A DNA stretch of 21,819 nt from CAYMST01 sp964393115 (GCA_964393115.1 CAYMST010000059.1:1-21819); one strand, 5' to 3'; counted from the first letter of the stretch, positions 1-9,500 are shown. The notes: generated from the letters alone by a model not told the origin. Made by a program: numbers and translations.

Positions 1-801
1 GTTGCCGTATTCTCTTTGGAGATGTCAAATGTTCAGTTAGTTCAACGTCTGATTTCTATGGAGGCAGAGATTTCTGGACATAAAATGAGGAACGGAAAAC
101 TGGAGGATTACGAATGGCAACAACTTCAAAGTGCCATTGAGAAAATGAGTGAGGTGCCCATATTCATTGACGATACTCCTGGTATTAATATTTTTGAATT
201 AAGAGCGAAATGCCGTCGCTTGAAAATGCAACACGATATTCAAATGGTTATTATTGACTATTTGCAGTTAATGAGTGGAGGTGGTGAAAATCAAAAAGGA
301 AATAGAGAACAAGAAATTTCATCTATTTCAAGAGCATTGAAGGGAATTGCTAAAGAGCTTAATGTACCAGTGTTGGCTTTATCACAGTTGAGTCGAGCCG
401 TTGAAACGAGAACTGATAAGCGACCTCAGCTTTCTGACCTTAGGGAATCTGGATCTATCGAGCAAGATGCTGATATGGTGATGTTCTTATATCGTCCTGA
501 GTATTATAATATATTGCAAGACGAATCGGGCATGTCGCTTGCCGGTGTAGGTGAAGTTATCATCGCTAAGCATAGAAATGGATCTCTTGAGAATATTAAT
601 CTCAAGTTTATTGGTAAATACACCAAATTTGCGGACTTGAGTTACATCGAATCAGAGGCTTCTGGAGCCGGGGTTAGCCATTATGAGAAGTTCCCAACTG
701 GAGTATCCAACGAGTTTGATGGTAATGGAACTATTACTATGCCAAGTAAAGCCAACGATCAGTCGTTTCCGAAGCCAGGCTCTGATGAAGTTCCTTTTTA
801 G
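1..801 (+). CDS. dnaB: Replicative DNA helicase DnaB, C-terminal part (5' end outside window)
   Basis: This is the hexameric helicase that unwinds DNA at the replication fork, and the visible part is the RecA-like ATPase domain. The reading frame is open from base 1, where the codons read VAVFSLEMS, the conserved stretch after the Walker A segment. The gene therefore starts upstream, and the TTG at 16 is not a real start. Walker B is seen as VIIDYLQLMS (near 247-276), followed by ALSQLSRAVE and the H4-type motif SGSIEQDADMVMFLYR (near 448-495). The tail is a variable linker ending DEVPF, usual for Bacteroidota DnaB. No intein or frameshift is seen in the visible 266 codons. The gene faces a convergent TPR gene 107 bp away, and no clear terminator hairpin lies between them. 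Confidence 0.97.
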   Translation, partial: VAVFSLEMSNVQLVQRLISMEAEISGHKMRNGKLEDYEWQQLQSAIEKMSEVPIFIDDTPGINIFELRAKCRRLKMQHDIQMVIIDYLQLMSGGGENQKGNREQEISSISRALKGIAKELNVPVLALSQLSRAVETRTDKRPQLSDLRESGSIEQDADMVMFLYRPEYYNILQDESGMSLAGVGEVIIAKHRNGSLENINLKFIGKYTKFADLSYIESEASGAGVSHYEKFPTGVSNEFDGNGTITMPSKANDQSFPKPGSDEVPF

Positions 802-908
802 TCTTTTTGACACCATCCGGTACAAAAGAACCTAAAACATCGTCTTTGAAAATTGAATATGGCATAAGGCTACGCTTTAAATCGGCCCCAAAATGGAGGT
901 ATAGGCCT

Positions 909-1250
909 TTAGTCTAAATCTTCCTCTAACAAGAAGTTTTGATAGGCGTTACTAAGTTCAGCTGTCGCATGTTGATCTTGCTGATTTTTTGCTGTTGCTA
1001 TACCGGTCTCGAATATCTCCTTCGCCCTTTCTAGATCTTCGCAATCCCAATAAAAATGAGCAGCATGATAATATGTAGGGACATAATCTTTATGTTCCGA
1101 TAGAAGTTTGTCGAAATATTTTCGACATTCGTCTTTTGTCACTTGATCACTACCTGTCTGATATTCAAGCGCAAGACCGTATAATATGAAGGGATCGTTC
1201 GGTTCTTGTTGTAAAAAACCCAACAGCTGTGTTATTCTTTCGTTATTCAT
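909..1250 (-). CDS. Small tetratricopeptide-repeat protein
   Basis: This 113-residue protein has no signal peptide and is probably cytoplasmic. It consists of about two TPR-like helical hairpins: residues about 16-51 (PFILYGLALEYQ, then a YFDKLL helix) and about 57-90 (YVPTYYHAAHFYWDCEDLER, then AKEIFETGI). TPR helices mediate protein-protein contacts, but the partner cannot be told from the sequence. It is convergent with dnaB and divergent from etfB, with 103 bp between the two start codons that must hold both promoters. The start ATG at 1250 is the first in frame and gives a compact domain. The C-terminus is acidic (LLEEDLD). Function unknown. Confidence 0.8.
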   Translation of the reverse strand: MNNERITQLLGFLQQEPNDPFILYGLALEYQTGSDQVTKDECRKYFDKLLSEHKDYVPTYYHAAHFYWDCEDLERAKEIFETGIATAKNQQDQHATAELSNAYQNFLLEEDLD

Positions 1251-1353
1251 GTATAATTTATCATTTTAATCAGTTAAGGCTGTAAGTCATTTTGCTCTCA
1301 GAACAACTACAGTTCGGCGCTGACCTTTTACTTAAACAAAATACTTTTTCAAT

Positions 1354-2091
1354 ATGAATATCTTAGTTTGTATCTCTCATGTTCCAGATACTACTGCGAA
1401 GATAGCTTTTGATGCAGAAGGAAAAGCTCTTGATAGTACCGGAATACAATATATTATTGGTCCCTACGATGATTATGCGTTAGCTCGAGCAGTAGAGCTG
1501 AAAACTGAGCATAGTGGTAGTATTACCGTACTAAACGTCGGTGAAGCTGATACCGAACCTTCTTTGCGCAAGGCACTGGCCATTGGTGCTGACAAAGGGG
1601 TTCGCATTAATGCCGTTCCTAGCGACTCATTATTCGTAGCCAGACAAATTGCCGACTTCGCTTCAAAACATTCGTTTGACATGATTCTAATGGGTAGAGA
1701 ATCTATTGATTTCAATGGTGGCGTCGTGCATGCTATGGTCGGAGAACTTTTGGGAATGCCAAGTGTCTCTCCAGTAATGGAGCTTACAATTGAAGACAGT
1801 CGTGCGCAGATGACCCGTGAAATAGAAGGAGGTAAAGAACGATTAAGCGTACCCCTTCCAATGGTAGCAGGATGTCAAGAACCGATTGCCGAATGGAAGA
1901 TACCAAACATGCGCGGAATTATGATGGCTAGAAAAAAACCGTTAGATGTGATTGAGCCAGTTGATTCTCCTAAGGTCGTTAATACGATTAGGTTTGAAAA
2001 TATGCCTGCAAAATCTGAGGTAAAGCTGGTTGAACAGGATAATCTCGATGAACTTATTGATTTGTTAAAGAATGAAGCCAAAGTAATTTAA
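1354..2091 (+). CDS. etfB: Electron transfer flavoprotein beta subunit
   Basis: EtfB pairs with EtfA to form the soluble ETF heterodimer. It accepts electrons from acyl-CoA and other flavin dehydrogenases and passes them to the quinone pool through ETF-quinone oxidoreductase. The 245-aa length is normal. The N-terminus MNILVCISHVPDT is the typical EtfB opening. DYALARAVELK, ALAIGADKGVRI and DMILMGRESIDFNGG are the family's adenine-nucleotide-binding and core motifs. The C-terminal part carries the conserved PMRGIMMARKK-like recognition segment, here PNMRGIMMARKKP. It is the first gene of a three-gene operon, with etfA 11 bp downstream. The leader is AT-rich and I see no good Shine-Dalgarno sequence. 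Confidence 0.96.
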   Translation: MNILVCISHVPDTTAKIAFDAEGKALDSTGIQYIIGPYDDYALARAVELKTEHSGSITVLNVGEADTEPSLRKALAIGADKGVRINAVPSDSLFVARQIADFASKHSFDMILMGRESIDFNGGVVHAMVGELLGMPSVSPVMELTIEDSRAQMTREIEGGKERLSVPLPMVAGCQEPIAEWKIPNMRGIMMARKKPLDVIEPVDSPKVVNTIRFENMPAKSEVKLVEQDNLDELIDLLKNEAKVI

Positions 2092-2102
2092 AAGTAGAAA
2101 TC

Positions 2103-3053
2103 ATGAGTGTCTTAGTTTATATAGAATCGAAAGATGGTGAGATTAAAAAATCATCACAAGAAATACTTAGCTATGCCAAATCTCTTGAAATGGGAGAGGT
2201 AACTGCTATTCATTTTGGAGAAAGTAACGGAATAGATTCCGCGGGTGTTTATGGAGCTAATAAAGTACTCAATATAAACACACCAAAACCAGACGGATTG
2301 TATGTGTCGTTATACACTGACATCATTTATCATACCATAGAAAAGAACGGAATTAATTTGTTGCTTGTTCCTAAGTCACCTTTCATAGATGTTGTAGCTG
2401 GTCGCGTGGCCGTTAAATGCAATGCTGCTATGATCAGTAATGTGGTTGGTCTACCTGATGTATCTTCCGGTTTTAGTATTAAAAGAAGCATTTATACCGG
2501 TAAAGCATTCGAAACCATTTCTATATCTGCTGATGTCAAAATCTTAAGTATTCGAAAAAATACTGTACCCATAGTGTCTGATGGTGATCTTGCTGCTGTA
2601 GAAGAAGTATCTGCTGAAAGTTTTGGAGTAGAACCGACCGAACAACTTGGCGAGCAAATTAAACAGTCCGGAGGTATATCTTTGACCGAAGCAGATATTG
2701 TTGTTTCTGCAGGTAGAGGTCTAAAAGGAGCAGAAAATTGGGGTATGATCGAGGAGTTGGCAGAAATTCTGGAAGCCGCTACAGGGTGTTCTAAGCCCGT
2801 CTCAGATATGGATTGGAGACCACATCATGAACATGTCGGTCAAACAGGTATAAAAGTTTCTCCGTCTTTGTATATTGCAGTCGGAATTTCGGGAGCTATC
2901 CAGCATTTAGCTGGTGTTAATTCATCAAAAAACATTTTGGTGATTAATAAAGACCCGGAAGCTCCGTTCTTCAAAGCAGCAGATTATGGAATCATAGGCG
3001 ACGCTTTTGAAGTTATACCGAGATTGATAGAGAAGTTGAAGGAAAAGCAATAA
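2103..3053 (+). CDS. etfA: Electron transfer flavoprotein alpha subunit
   Basis: EtfA is the FAD-binding partner of EtfB. The N-terminal half (residues about 1-185) is the variable ETF domain. The C-terminal FAD domain shows all the hallmark motifs: VSAGRGLKG (201-209), SDMDWRPHHEHVGQTG (234-249), LYIAVGISGAIQHLAG (256-271), NKDPEAPFF (282-290) and ADYGIIGD (293-300). The 316-aa length is normal. It is flanked tightly by etfB (11 bp upstream) and bfn (5 bp downstream), so the three are almost certainly co-transcribed. Linkage of ETF to fatty-acid or amino-acid beta-oxidation is family knowledge; no dehydrogenase gene lies in the window to name its donor. Confidence 0.97.
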   Translation: MSVLVYIESKDGEIKKSSQEILSYAKSLEMGEVTAIHFGESNGIDSAGVYGANKVLNINTPKPDGLYVSLYTDIIYHTIEKNGINLLLVPKSPFIDVVAGRVAVKCNAAMISNVVGLPDVSSGFSIKRSIYTGKAFETISISADVKILSIRKNTVPIVSDGDLAAVEEVSAESFGVEPTEQLGEQIKQSGGISLTEADIVVSAGRGLKGAENWGMIEELAEILEAATGCSKPVSDMDWRPHHEHVGQTGIKVSPSLYIAVGISGAIQHLAGVNSSKNILVINKDPEAPFFKAADYGIIGDAFEVIPRLIEKLKEKQ

Positions 3054-3058
3054 GCATT

Positions 3059-3649
3059 TTGGACAAATTAAAACTGAAGATTCTAGGTTTATCATCGAGT
3101 CAAGCGCAAACAAGTTCGTTCGCCCTAGTATTGGGAGAGGAAGGGGGAAGCAGAAGGCTTCCAATCATCATTGGAATGTTTGAGGCACAGGCCATAGCCA
3201 TAGAAATAGAAAAAATAGTACCTAATCGGCCAATGACGCATGATTTGTTTAAATCTTTTGCGCACAGTTTTGATTATTCAGTTAGAGAGATAATTATCTC
3301 TGATTTAAAAGAAGGGGTATTCTTTGCTAAAATAGTTTGTTCAGGCGCTGATGGTCAATCAATAGAAATTGATTCAAGACCATCTGATGCCATAGCTATT
3401 GCCATTCGGTTTGGTGTAGATATCTATAGTTATGAATCTATTCTGTCAGAAGCAGGAATTGTTTTTTCTAGTGAGGATGGAGAAGATATTGAAGAAGAGG
3501 TTATGAAGGATAAGAAAGAAAAACCCTTTGAAGAACTTATTAAAGATTTGTCGAGTGATAAGTTGAATGAGATGCTTGATGAAAGCATTGGTAATGAAGA
3601 TTACGAGAAAGCGGCGAAGATTAGAGATGAAATCAATAGACGTAACTAG
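3059..3649 (+). CDS. Bifunctional nuclease family protein (DUF151) with C-terminal UvrB/UvrC motif
   Basis: This 196-aa cytoplasmic protein has a DUF151/BFN domain over residues about 5-130. The conserved segments are LPIIIGMFEAQAIAIE (34-49), RPMTHDLF (57-64) and IDSRPSDAIAIAIR (104-117). An acidic linker (EDGEDIEEE, about 139-147) leads to a UVR-type helical hairpin at 166-196 (LNEMLDESIGNEDYEKAA). Plant BFN proteins have been reported to have DNase and RNase activity; the bacterial role is not settled. The start is TTG at 3059, since no ATG or GTG start gives the family's N-terminus (MDKLKLKILGLSSSQ). Only 5 bp separate it from the etfA stop, so translational coupling is likely. An intrinsic terminator follows about 110 bp downstream. 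Confidence 0.92.
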   Translation: MDKLKLKILGLSSSQAQTSSFALVLGEEGGSRRLPIIIGMFEAQAIAIEIEKIVPNRPMTHDLFKSFAHSFDYSVREIIISDLKEGVFFAKIVCSGADGQSIEIDSRPSDAIAIAIRFGVDIYSYESILSEAGIVFSSEDGEDIEEEVMKDKKEKPFEELIKDLSSDKLNEMLDESIGNEDYEKAAKIRDEINRRN

Positions 3650-3756
3650 TCAGAGTTAACAGAGAACCTAAAAAGCGTTTCTTACTATGTAGTCGGCTTT
3701 CTTGGTATTTGACTAATGTTTGTTTTGGTTTCTAGTGAAATTATAAAAAAGGCCTG

Positions 3757-3784
3757 AGGCCGGCTATACAGCCGGCCTTTTTTT
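3757..3784 (+). terminator. Rho-independent terminator of the etfB-etfA-bfn operon
   Basis: A perfect GC-rich stem AGGCCGGCT / AGCCGGCCT (9 bp, loop ATAC) is followed directly by a run of seven T. It lies 108 bp after the bfn stop on the same strand and closes the operon. Confidence 0.93.
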
Positions 3785-4387
3785 GTTACGCTAATTTAGA
3801 GTACATTTCAAATACTATTTGTAGTATATAATGTCCAATTAGTTTACAGAAATTGTTTTTTTATTCAAGATAAAAAACGAAGACCTAGCAGCACAATAGT
3901 TGTGGTCATTTAAGTCCATAGAATGCAATACATACATTTTCTTTATTTGGTCTGTTATAGTTAAGTATGGCTATTCAATTGGGTGGTGTAGATAATTCTC
4001 TATAGATCATTTGGGTATTCAGCAAAAACGGGGTGTTTACCATACTATTTACTATAACTGCCATGCTATTTGGCGTTGTATCCGGTTTTTTGTCTTAATT
4101 AGGATTGTTGTTTTTCGTTCTAAAGTGGGAAACAGAAAGGGGTGTGAATTAGACGTGATTTTTTTTAAAAATCGCAACTGTGTTTTTCCGCAATACCACA
4201 CCGTTCATAGGCGGCAAATTACCTTACATCGAATGAAAATGCCCAAACTGAGCGATAAAGACACTTTTTCTTAACCTTTATTTATCGAAAACGTTATATT
4301 ATCGTGTAGAGAGCGAACACATTCTAGCTCTTTTCATGATCGATTTGGAGTATTTAGTAATTTAATCAGTTCCCAGTTCCTAAAATT
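3785..4387. other. About 600 bp intergenic region, no convincing gene
   Basis: This stretch separates the etf operon terminator from the first paralogue. It is AT-rich. The only long open frame (4011-4274, TTG start) has an implausible composition and no homology that I recognise. In another frame a tiny hydrophobic peptide, GTG at 4033 to stop 4098 (VFTILFTITAMLFGVVSGFL...), would form one membrane helix, with no evidence of translation. Small inverted repeats occur: an A/T palindrome at 4157-4173 (GATTTTT / AAAAATC) and CGATAAA / TTTATCG at 4253-4287. The long leader may contain the promoter of the paralogue cluster, but no match to the Bacteroidota -33/-7 consensus was clear. Confidence 0.6.
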
Positions 4388-4942
4388 ATGCTTATGAAAG
4401 CTATTAACTATATGTTGGCTGCATGTATAACTATGTTTAGTGCACAAGCCTTTGCTGGTGATCCATGCAGTGTTTTGAACTTACCTAGTGAAATAAAGAA
4501 TACTAAGGTTTTATTTATAATGCCCACCTACAATGAATTTGTAAGAGAAATCGCTGAAAATGCTATAAATGATGGTGTAATACTTGACGAAAACCTCGTT
4601 GCTACGGAAGCGCAGTATACGGCTTACAGGAACAAGAAAGTAAAGCATATTAACAAAAACTTTCAACAAGATTTTAAGATACTGTCGCAAGAGGAGTATG
4701 AGAAACGGAAAGGAGAATTAGCCTCAAGCGGATTCAACTATGGTGTGCATGAATCAGTTGATTTGAAATTATTAGAAAATACTGGTAAATCTAACTGGTT
4801 TTTCTATACCAATTTTTCGTTACGAGAGACCACTGGAAGAAGTGAATATGCTATTGTGGATCTTCAAGCACAAGATAAAGTAGACTGCGTATACACTACA
4901 TCGAAAAGGTCATTTATAAACGTATTGGAAGTATTCAATTAG
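4388..4942 (+). CDS. Secreted two-cysteine protein of unknown family, paralogue 1
   Basis: This 184-aa protein has a Sec signal peptide, with probable cleavage after AQAFA (residues 19-23) so that the mature protein begins GDPC. An ATG two codons later (4394) is an equally good start. It aligns without gaps over its mature length with the products at 5151-5705 and 5895-6443. Shared positions include DPC, LP, PTY, a KK..K.I.K block, KI, TNF.L, EY.VDL, V.C.Y and KRS....VL. The two cysteines (27 and 167) have the same 140-residue spacing in all three copies, suggesting a disulphide outside the cytoplasm. No transmembrane segment, lipobox or T9SS tail is seen. I do not recognise the family, and the function is unknown. 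Confidence 0.85.
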   Translation: MLMKAINYMLAACITMFSAQAFAGDPCSVLNLPSEIKNTKVLFIMPTYNEFVREIAENAINDGVILDENLVATEAQYTAYRNKKVKHINKNFQQDFKILSQEEYEKRKGELASSGFNYGVHESVDLKLLENTGKSNWFFYTNFSLRETTGRSEYAIVDLQAQDKVDCVYTTSKRSFINVLEVFN

Positions 4943-5150
4943 TATCACTGGAAGTTAAACGTAAACTTCGTGGTATTAATTATTAATTAGTGGTTATTTT
5001 AGAGGATAATTTTTGTCAAAATGTAATATTTGGTCGTCATTGCAAAAACAATGCGCTTTAAAAGGTGATTAAAACATTGATAATGTTCACGAAAATCATT
5101 AAATTAAAGCATTAAACTTTTGAACTTAAATTATTATCAATTAGGAAGTT

Positions 5151-5705
5151 ATGTATAGAGTATTGAGATATGTGAGTTTATGTTTACTGTCTACCCTAGT
5201 TTTATCGCGGGGCTTTTCGATAGATCCATGTAAATCTTTGATTTTGCCAGAAGATGTAAAAAACTCCAATATAGTCTTTGTCATTCCTACCTATGCTGAA
5301 TATATCAGTATTCTAGCAGCGGAATCAGTGAATGAGAGTATTGCACTTGATGATAAACTAATGATTGACGAAGTAGTTTATAATACTTCTAGATCAAAAA
5401 AAGTGAAGTTAATCGCCAAATACATGTTGTCAGGATATAAGATTATGACAGCTACTGAATTCGAAGAACAATCAGATCAGCTTTTTGATCAGGGATATGA
5501 ATATTCGTTACTCGAACAAATGGATATACAGTCACTTGAACAAAATGGTAGCGCAAATCTTCTTTTTTCAACAAACTTTTCACTTATGGAAAACAAAGAG
5601 GGTAGTGAATATTCCATAGTTGATTTGAATAAGACAGAGAAGGTAAATTGTATTTACAACACCAGAAAAAGAAGTTACGAGCAAGTACTCAATGTGCTTT
5701 TGTAA
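5151..5705 (+). CDS. Secreted two-cysteine protein of unknown family, paralogue 2
   Basis: This 184-aa protein has a basic-hydrophobic N-terminus (MYRVLRYVSLCLLSTLVLS) that fits a signal peptide ending near GFS, followed by IDPC. It is the second member of the tandem family, with cysteines at 27 (DPC) and 167 (VNCIY) and motifs IPTY, KKVKLIAKY, YKI, TNFSL, SEYSIVDL and KRSYEQVL. It is the most divergent of the three in the N-terminal third. It sits 208 bp after paralogue 1 on the same strand. That gap contains only a weak hairpin (GAAGTT / AACTTC, 4951-4969) without a T tract, so co-transcription is possible but not shown. Function unknown. Confidence 0.85.
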   Translation: MYRVLRYVSLCLLSTLVLSRGFSIDPCKSLILPEDVKNSNIVFVIPTYAEYISILAAESVNESIALDDKLMIDEVVYNTSRSKKVKLIAKYMLSGYKIMTATEFEEQSDQLFDQGYEYSLLEQMDIQSLEQNGSANLLFSTNFSLMENKEGSEYSIVDLNKTEKVNCIYNTRKRSYEQVLNVLL

Positions 5706-5894
5706 AAAAATAGTTTAAAGACAGATGAATCAAAACCAACGAATATATAGAGCATTGCAACGATGAATTCTCAGATTTTCCTAGTTTAATGCTATATTTT
5801 AAGATTAAAAGTAAAAAAAACGACCAATTCAATATAGACCAAAATGGAATTAAGACTTTTGAATAAACTAAACAATAATATACGTACTAAGCAA

Positions 5895-6443
5895 ATGAGA
5901 TCTTTTAAATTACTAACACTAATAGGAATATTGTTCCTATCAACGTCGCTGTCCGCCAAGGATCCTTGTGCCCCTCTTGGCTTGCCCGCAGAAATGAAGG
6001 CTAGTAAAATATTGTTCGTCATGCCTACTTATGTTGAGTATACCACTGAGGTAGCCATGTATGCTTTAAACATGGGAGTGAATATCAATGATAAACTGAT
6101 GTCTGAAGAGGAAAGATATCAGGCGTTTAGAGATAAAAAGACGAAAACAATAGCTAAAATTTTTAATCAAGAATATAAAATTGTTACCTCGCGAGACTAT
6201 AAGCAAAATAAAGATAGCTATGCTTCAGAAGGTTACAATTTCACCATCATGGAAAGAGTAGATATTAATGCTCTACAAGAAAAAGGAAGTAAGAATCTTC
6301 TTTATTCTACCAATTTTATTTTAAAACAAACGGATGGACCTCTTGAATATCCTGTAGTTGATTTATCCAGAAAAGATCAGGTAAACTGTGTTTATCCTGA
6401 GTCTAAAAGATCCTACAATCAGGTGCTTGAGGCTTTGATGTGA
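5895..6443 (+). CDS. Secreted two-cysteine protein of unknown family, paralogue 3
   Basis: Third copy of the tandem family. An upstream in-frame ATG at 5844 would give 199 aa, but the ATG at 5895 is preferred. It gives 182 aa, puts a standard signal peptide (MRSFKLLTLIGILFLSTSLSA) at the N-terminus and matches the paralogues' length, while the 17 extra residues are polar and would precede the signal. Mature motifs are DPC (Cys25), FVMPTYVEY, DKKTKTIAKIF, YKIVTS, STNF, LEYPVVDL and VNCVY (Cys165). Function unknown. The gene ends 90 bp before a bidirectional terminator and faces the 1928-aa exoprotein gene. Confidence 0.85.
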   Translation: MRSFKLLTLIGILFLSTSLSAKDPCAPLGLPAEMKASKILFVMPTYVEYTTEVAMYALNMGVNINDKLMSEEERYQAFRDKKTKTIAKIFNQEYKIVTSRDYKQNKDSYASEGYNFTIMERVDINALQEKGSKNLLYSTNFILKQTDGPLEYPVVDLSRKDQVNCVYPESKRSYNQVLEALM

Positions 6444-6533
6444 ACTCCAGATCGACCGGTTGCTACGGAGGCAACTGAGTCGTTAAAATAGCAGTAGGTT
6501 ATATGTCTTGATACTTAGATGTATAATCTAAAG

Positions 6534-6563
6534 GAAAAGCCTAGTCATTTGACTAGGCTTTTC
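6534..6563. terminator. Bidirectional intrinsic terminator between convergent genes
   Basis: A perfect 13-bp stem (GAAAAGCCTAGTC / GACTAGGCTTTTC, loop ATTT) is flanked by A-rich DNA on the left and T-rich DNA on the right. It can terminate both the plus-strand paralogue cluster, ending at 6443, and the minus-strand exoprotein gene, ending at 6569. Confidence 0.9.
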
Positions 6564-6568
6564 TCATT

Positions 6569-9500
6569 TTATTGAATCGTCAGCAACTTTGTGGCTGTTC
6601 CGTTTTTTGAAATCAACTGCATGAGCACTGTTTTTGCCTTGACATGGTCAAGTGAAATTTTCATTTTCGTTGTATTTGTACCTTTATACGTGGCCAAGTA
6701 TTTACCAGAAAGGCTCAAAAACTTTACTTCAAGTATAGGCTCGTGATATTGTATGTTTACCATTTTGCCAGTAACAGGGTTAGGATACATAACTAATCTC
6801 TGATCATTTTCGACCTCATCCGTTGCATATCTATTGGTCTGAGTTACTTCAGTAAAAACCAATAGCCATTCTTGAGAACCATTTGGCGCGTTAAATGATT
6901 GGTTTCCAATGTTCGTTGTATTGCCAGCATCACTGTAGACACCTGTCTTTGGATTAAACCATCTAACATGCATGTTTCCAGAGAACTGTGACTTATTGAT
7001 AGTAATTGTACTGTTATCTGGGAGATATGCCATTCCCAGTGATCCGTCATCTGCTACAGCAAAAGACATCTTATCTCTAGAGTCTGAAGGATTATTTAGG
7101 ACAAGTTGTCGCGCTGGCACTAGCTTCCACCAGTCATGATCTGTAAATACTTTACTGAAGTACTTCATGTAGTCCCCGCCAGGAAGGCTTAAGGCAGTAT
7201 TTAACCAACTATCGGTTCCAATATCCCAGTTTCGTACTACGCCATAAGTATAGCCAAATGATCCATTTAAAATGGTTGAATACCCAAGTTGAAGCGCTTG
7301 TGAAGGGGATGCTTCAGGGTTTCCAGAATATCCTTCATACCAGGCTTCTGCATTGACAAAAGCCCTCTTTGGGCTGTAGTCCCAGAACTTATCTACATAA
7401 CTAAAAACATTTCCAGTTGCGTTTGAGTAATTATGTCCACCATGTCCCGTTTGAATCATTCCGAAATCCAGATAGTTACGATCCCAAAATGCTTCGGGCC
7501 ACGAACTTGATGTTCCAGTATGCTGCGTGATTAAGTGAACGTCAGTTACCTCGTCAAGTGCAGCGTTAATACTATGATGGATCGACTCTGTTTTATCATC
7601 CATACCAGAAGAGTAGGTGATGAAGTGCGCGTGATATCTTGCGGCGATCATTTTAGTCAACCTGAGGTGATCTGAAATTCCCCTTGCCCAAGTGAGGTCT
7701 ACAAAACCATTTACGAACAACACTAGGCCGTTGTCATTTGCGTAATCAAACTCACGATCAAGCTTTTGGAAGAAATTTAAGTTCCATCGATTATTAGTCC
7801 AAGGACCATTTCCTTGTAGATCGTTACCGTTTCCTCTTGCAATATTAGTTTGTAGCACCGTGAAATCTTGAGATACACGTTTATCTACCCAAGTTTTGAA
7901 TCCATTTTCGCTCAGCTTCATCGTTGCCAACCAATGTGTATCACCTGACCAAAAAAATGGCGTACCATCGGCATGATAAAGATACCTCTTACCATTTACT
8001 TCAGTTTGCAGAAACCCGTGCTGCATAAGCGGATTTGTACCCGAGTATGGAATGACGTTAACCGTCCCTGTTTGATTATGTAATCCATTGTTAGAAACGT
8101 CGCTACAGGTAGTTGTCCATGTCCATACACCAATTGATGGAAATGCGTTTCGCATTTTAAAACTGGTCCCACCGTCCCAAAATGCCCAAGTGCTAAAGCT
8201 TTCTGCATTGGGCCCATTATAGGTAACTGTTACAGTGACATCCTGAAAAGGATTACTATATGCCGTTGAACTAACTAATGTGTTTTCCCATCTAGACCAC
8301 TGTTCGGAAGTTTCCGAAACATCGCCAACCACAATGGATACTCTGTTGGAAATAGCGCTGTTTCCTTCGTTATCATATACTTGCGCGGTCAACTGGTATG
8401 AACCTGTGGTCACATTGTTCCAACTAAACGTATAAGGTTGATTGCTATCTGTACCAATCAAAATATTATTTGCGTAGAAATCAACTCTCGCTACTTCACT
8501 TTCGTCTTCGGCTTCAGCTTGTAATTGAATATTTGATAATTCCTCAAATACATTCCCCTGAACCGGTGAGATAAGGGTGATGGTAGGAATACCAATGTTG
8601 CGTGGACTCTCTTGAGGACCATTACCAGATGGAGAATCCGAAGATGTTCGAAGTACTATTTTATCTATGGCATAGCCACCTTCTCGACGTTTGATTTGAA
8701 AGACACTCTCGCCGGTGTTTAAGGCCAACCGTCCCATATTTATCCAGGTCCAGCTATTCAGTCCGCCCGAACCATTGTCAATATTTGGTAGTGGTTCATT
8801 TTGTAAACCCACAAATGCCGAGTTAGTAGCGTTGGAATTCGCATATCTTCTAATCCAAACGTTATAATTTCCAGAGGTTTGAATGGTAAGGTTATAAGAT
8901 AGCGTAGTAGCATTTTGCCAGCTTGCATTTGTGCCACTTGACTGGGTTGTCACATAACCGGTTCCGCTAAAGTTACCATTAGTAGATTCGACAAACCATG
9001 AAGAACCACTAGGGTCAGTTCCTGAAAGTAGGTCGAAATGCTCTGCCTCCATGACCACCTCACCATTCGTCTCTAAAAATCCGGAAACTGCAGTGGGCGG
9101 GTTTTGATCAGCCGTATCTATTGGGGTATTTCCGGTATTAACTTTTGTTAATTTCACCAAATCAATATCAGGACCAGAGGAGGTACTGTTAAAGAATCGA
9201 ATAACATTTGTTCCTTCTGTTAATTGAACATTCCGCGAAAAAGAAGAAATAGCGTTCCAACTTCCTGAATTAACGGTTTCGGTAAATGCTTCATTATTGT
9301 TGATAGCCACCGATATAGATCTTGTTTCTCCGCTGATATAGTCTACTTGTAAGGTATACTCGTCGTTACAAGGAATATTTGGAACAATGACTTCTAAGTT
9401 GTTACTCGGTGAATTGCCAATATACCCAACCACTGTTCCTCCTGATGCTGAAGACTTGTTGTTTAATCTAGTGGTTCCATTACGTTCATTGGATGAGGAC

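Noticed and set aside
16..18. TTG at 16 as a dnaB start
   Set aside because: The frame is open to base 1 and already codes for conserved DnaB sequence, so the gene is cut by the window edge.
737..865. Minus-strand frame of 42 codons (MPYSIFKDDVLGSFVPDG...) that covers the gap after dnaB and overlaps its 3' end
   Set aside because: It looks protein-like, and the frame stays open from 913, but it overlaps the end of dnaB antisense, matches no family I know and has no clear start signals. Most likely chance, at best a relic.
4011..4274. 87-codon plus-strand frame with TTG start
   Set aside because: Rich in Cys, Arg and His with no domain pattern, no start signals and no signal peptide. It has the composition expected of translated non-coding DNA.
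5844..5894. Upstream ATG giving a 199-aa version of paralogue 3
   Set aside because: It adds 17 polar residues before the signal peptide. The ATG at 5895 matches both paralogues' length and signal position.
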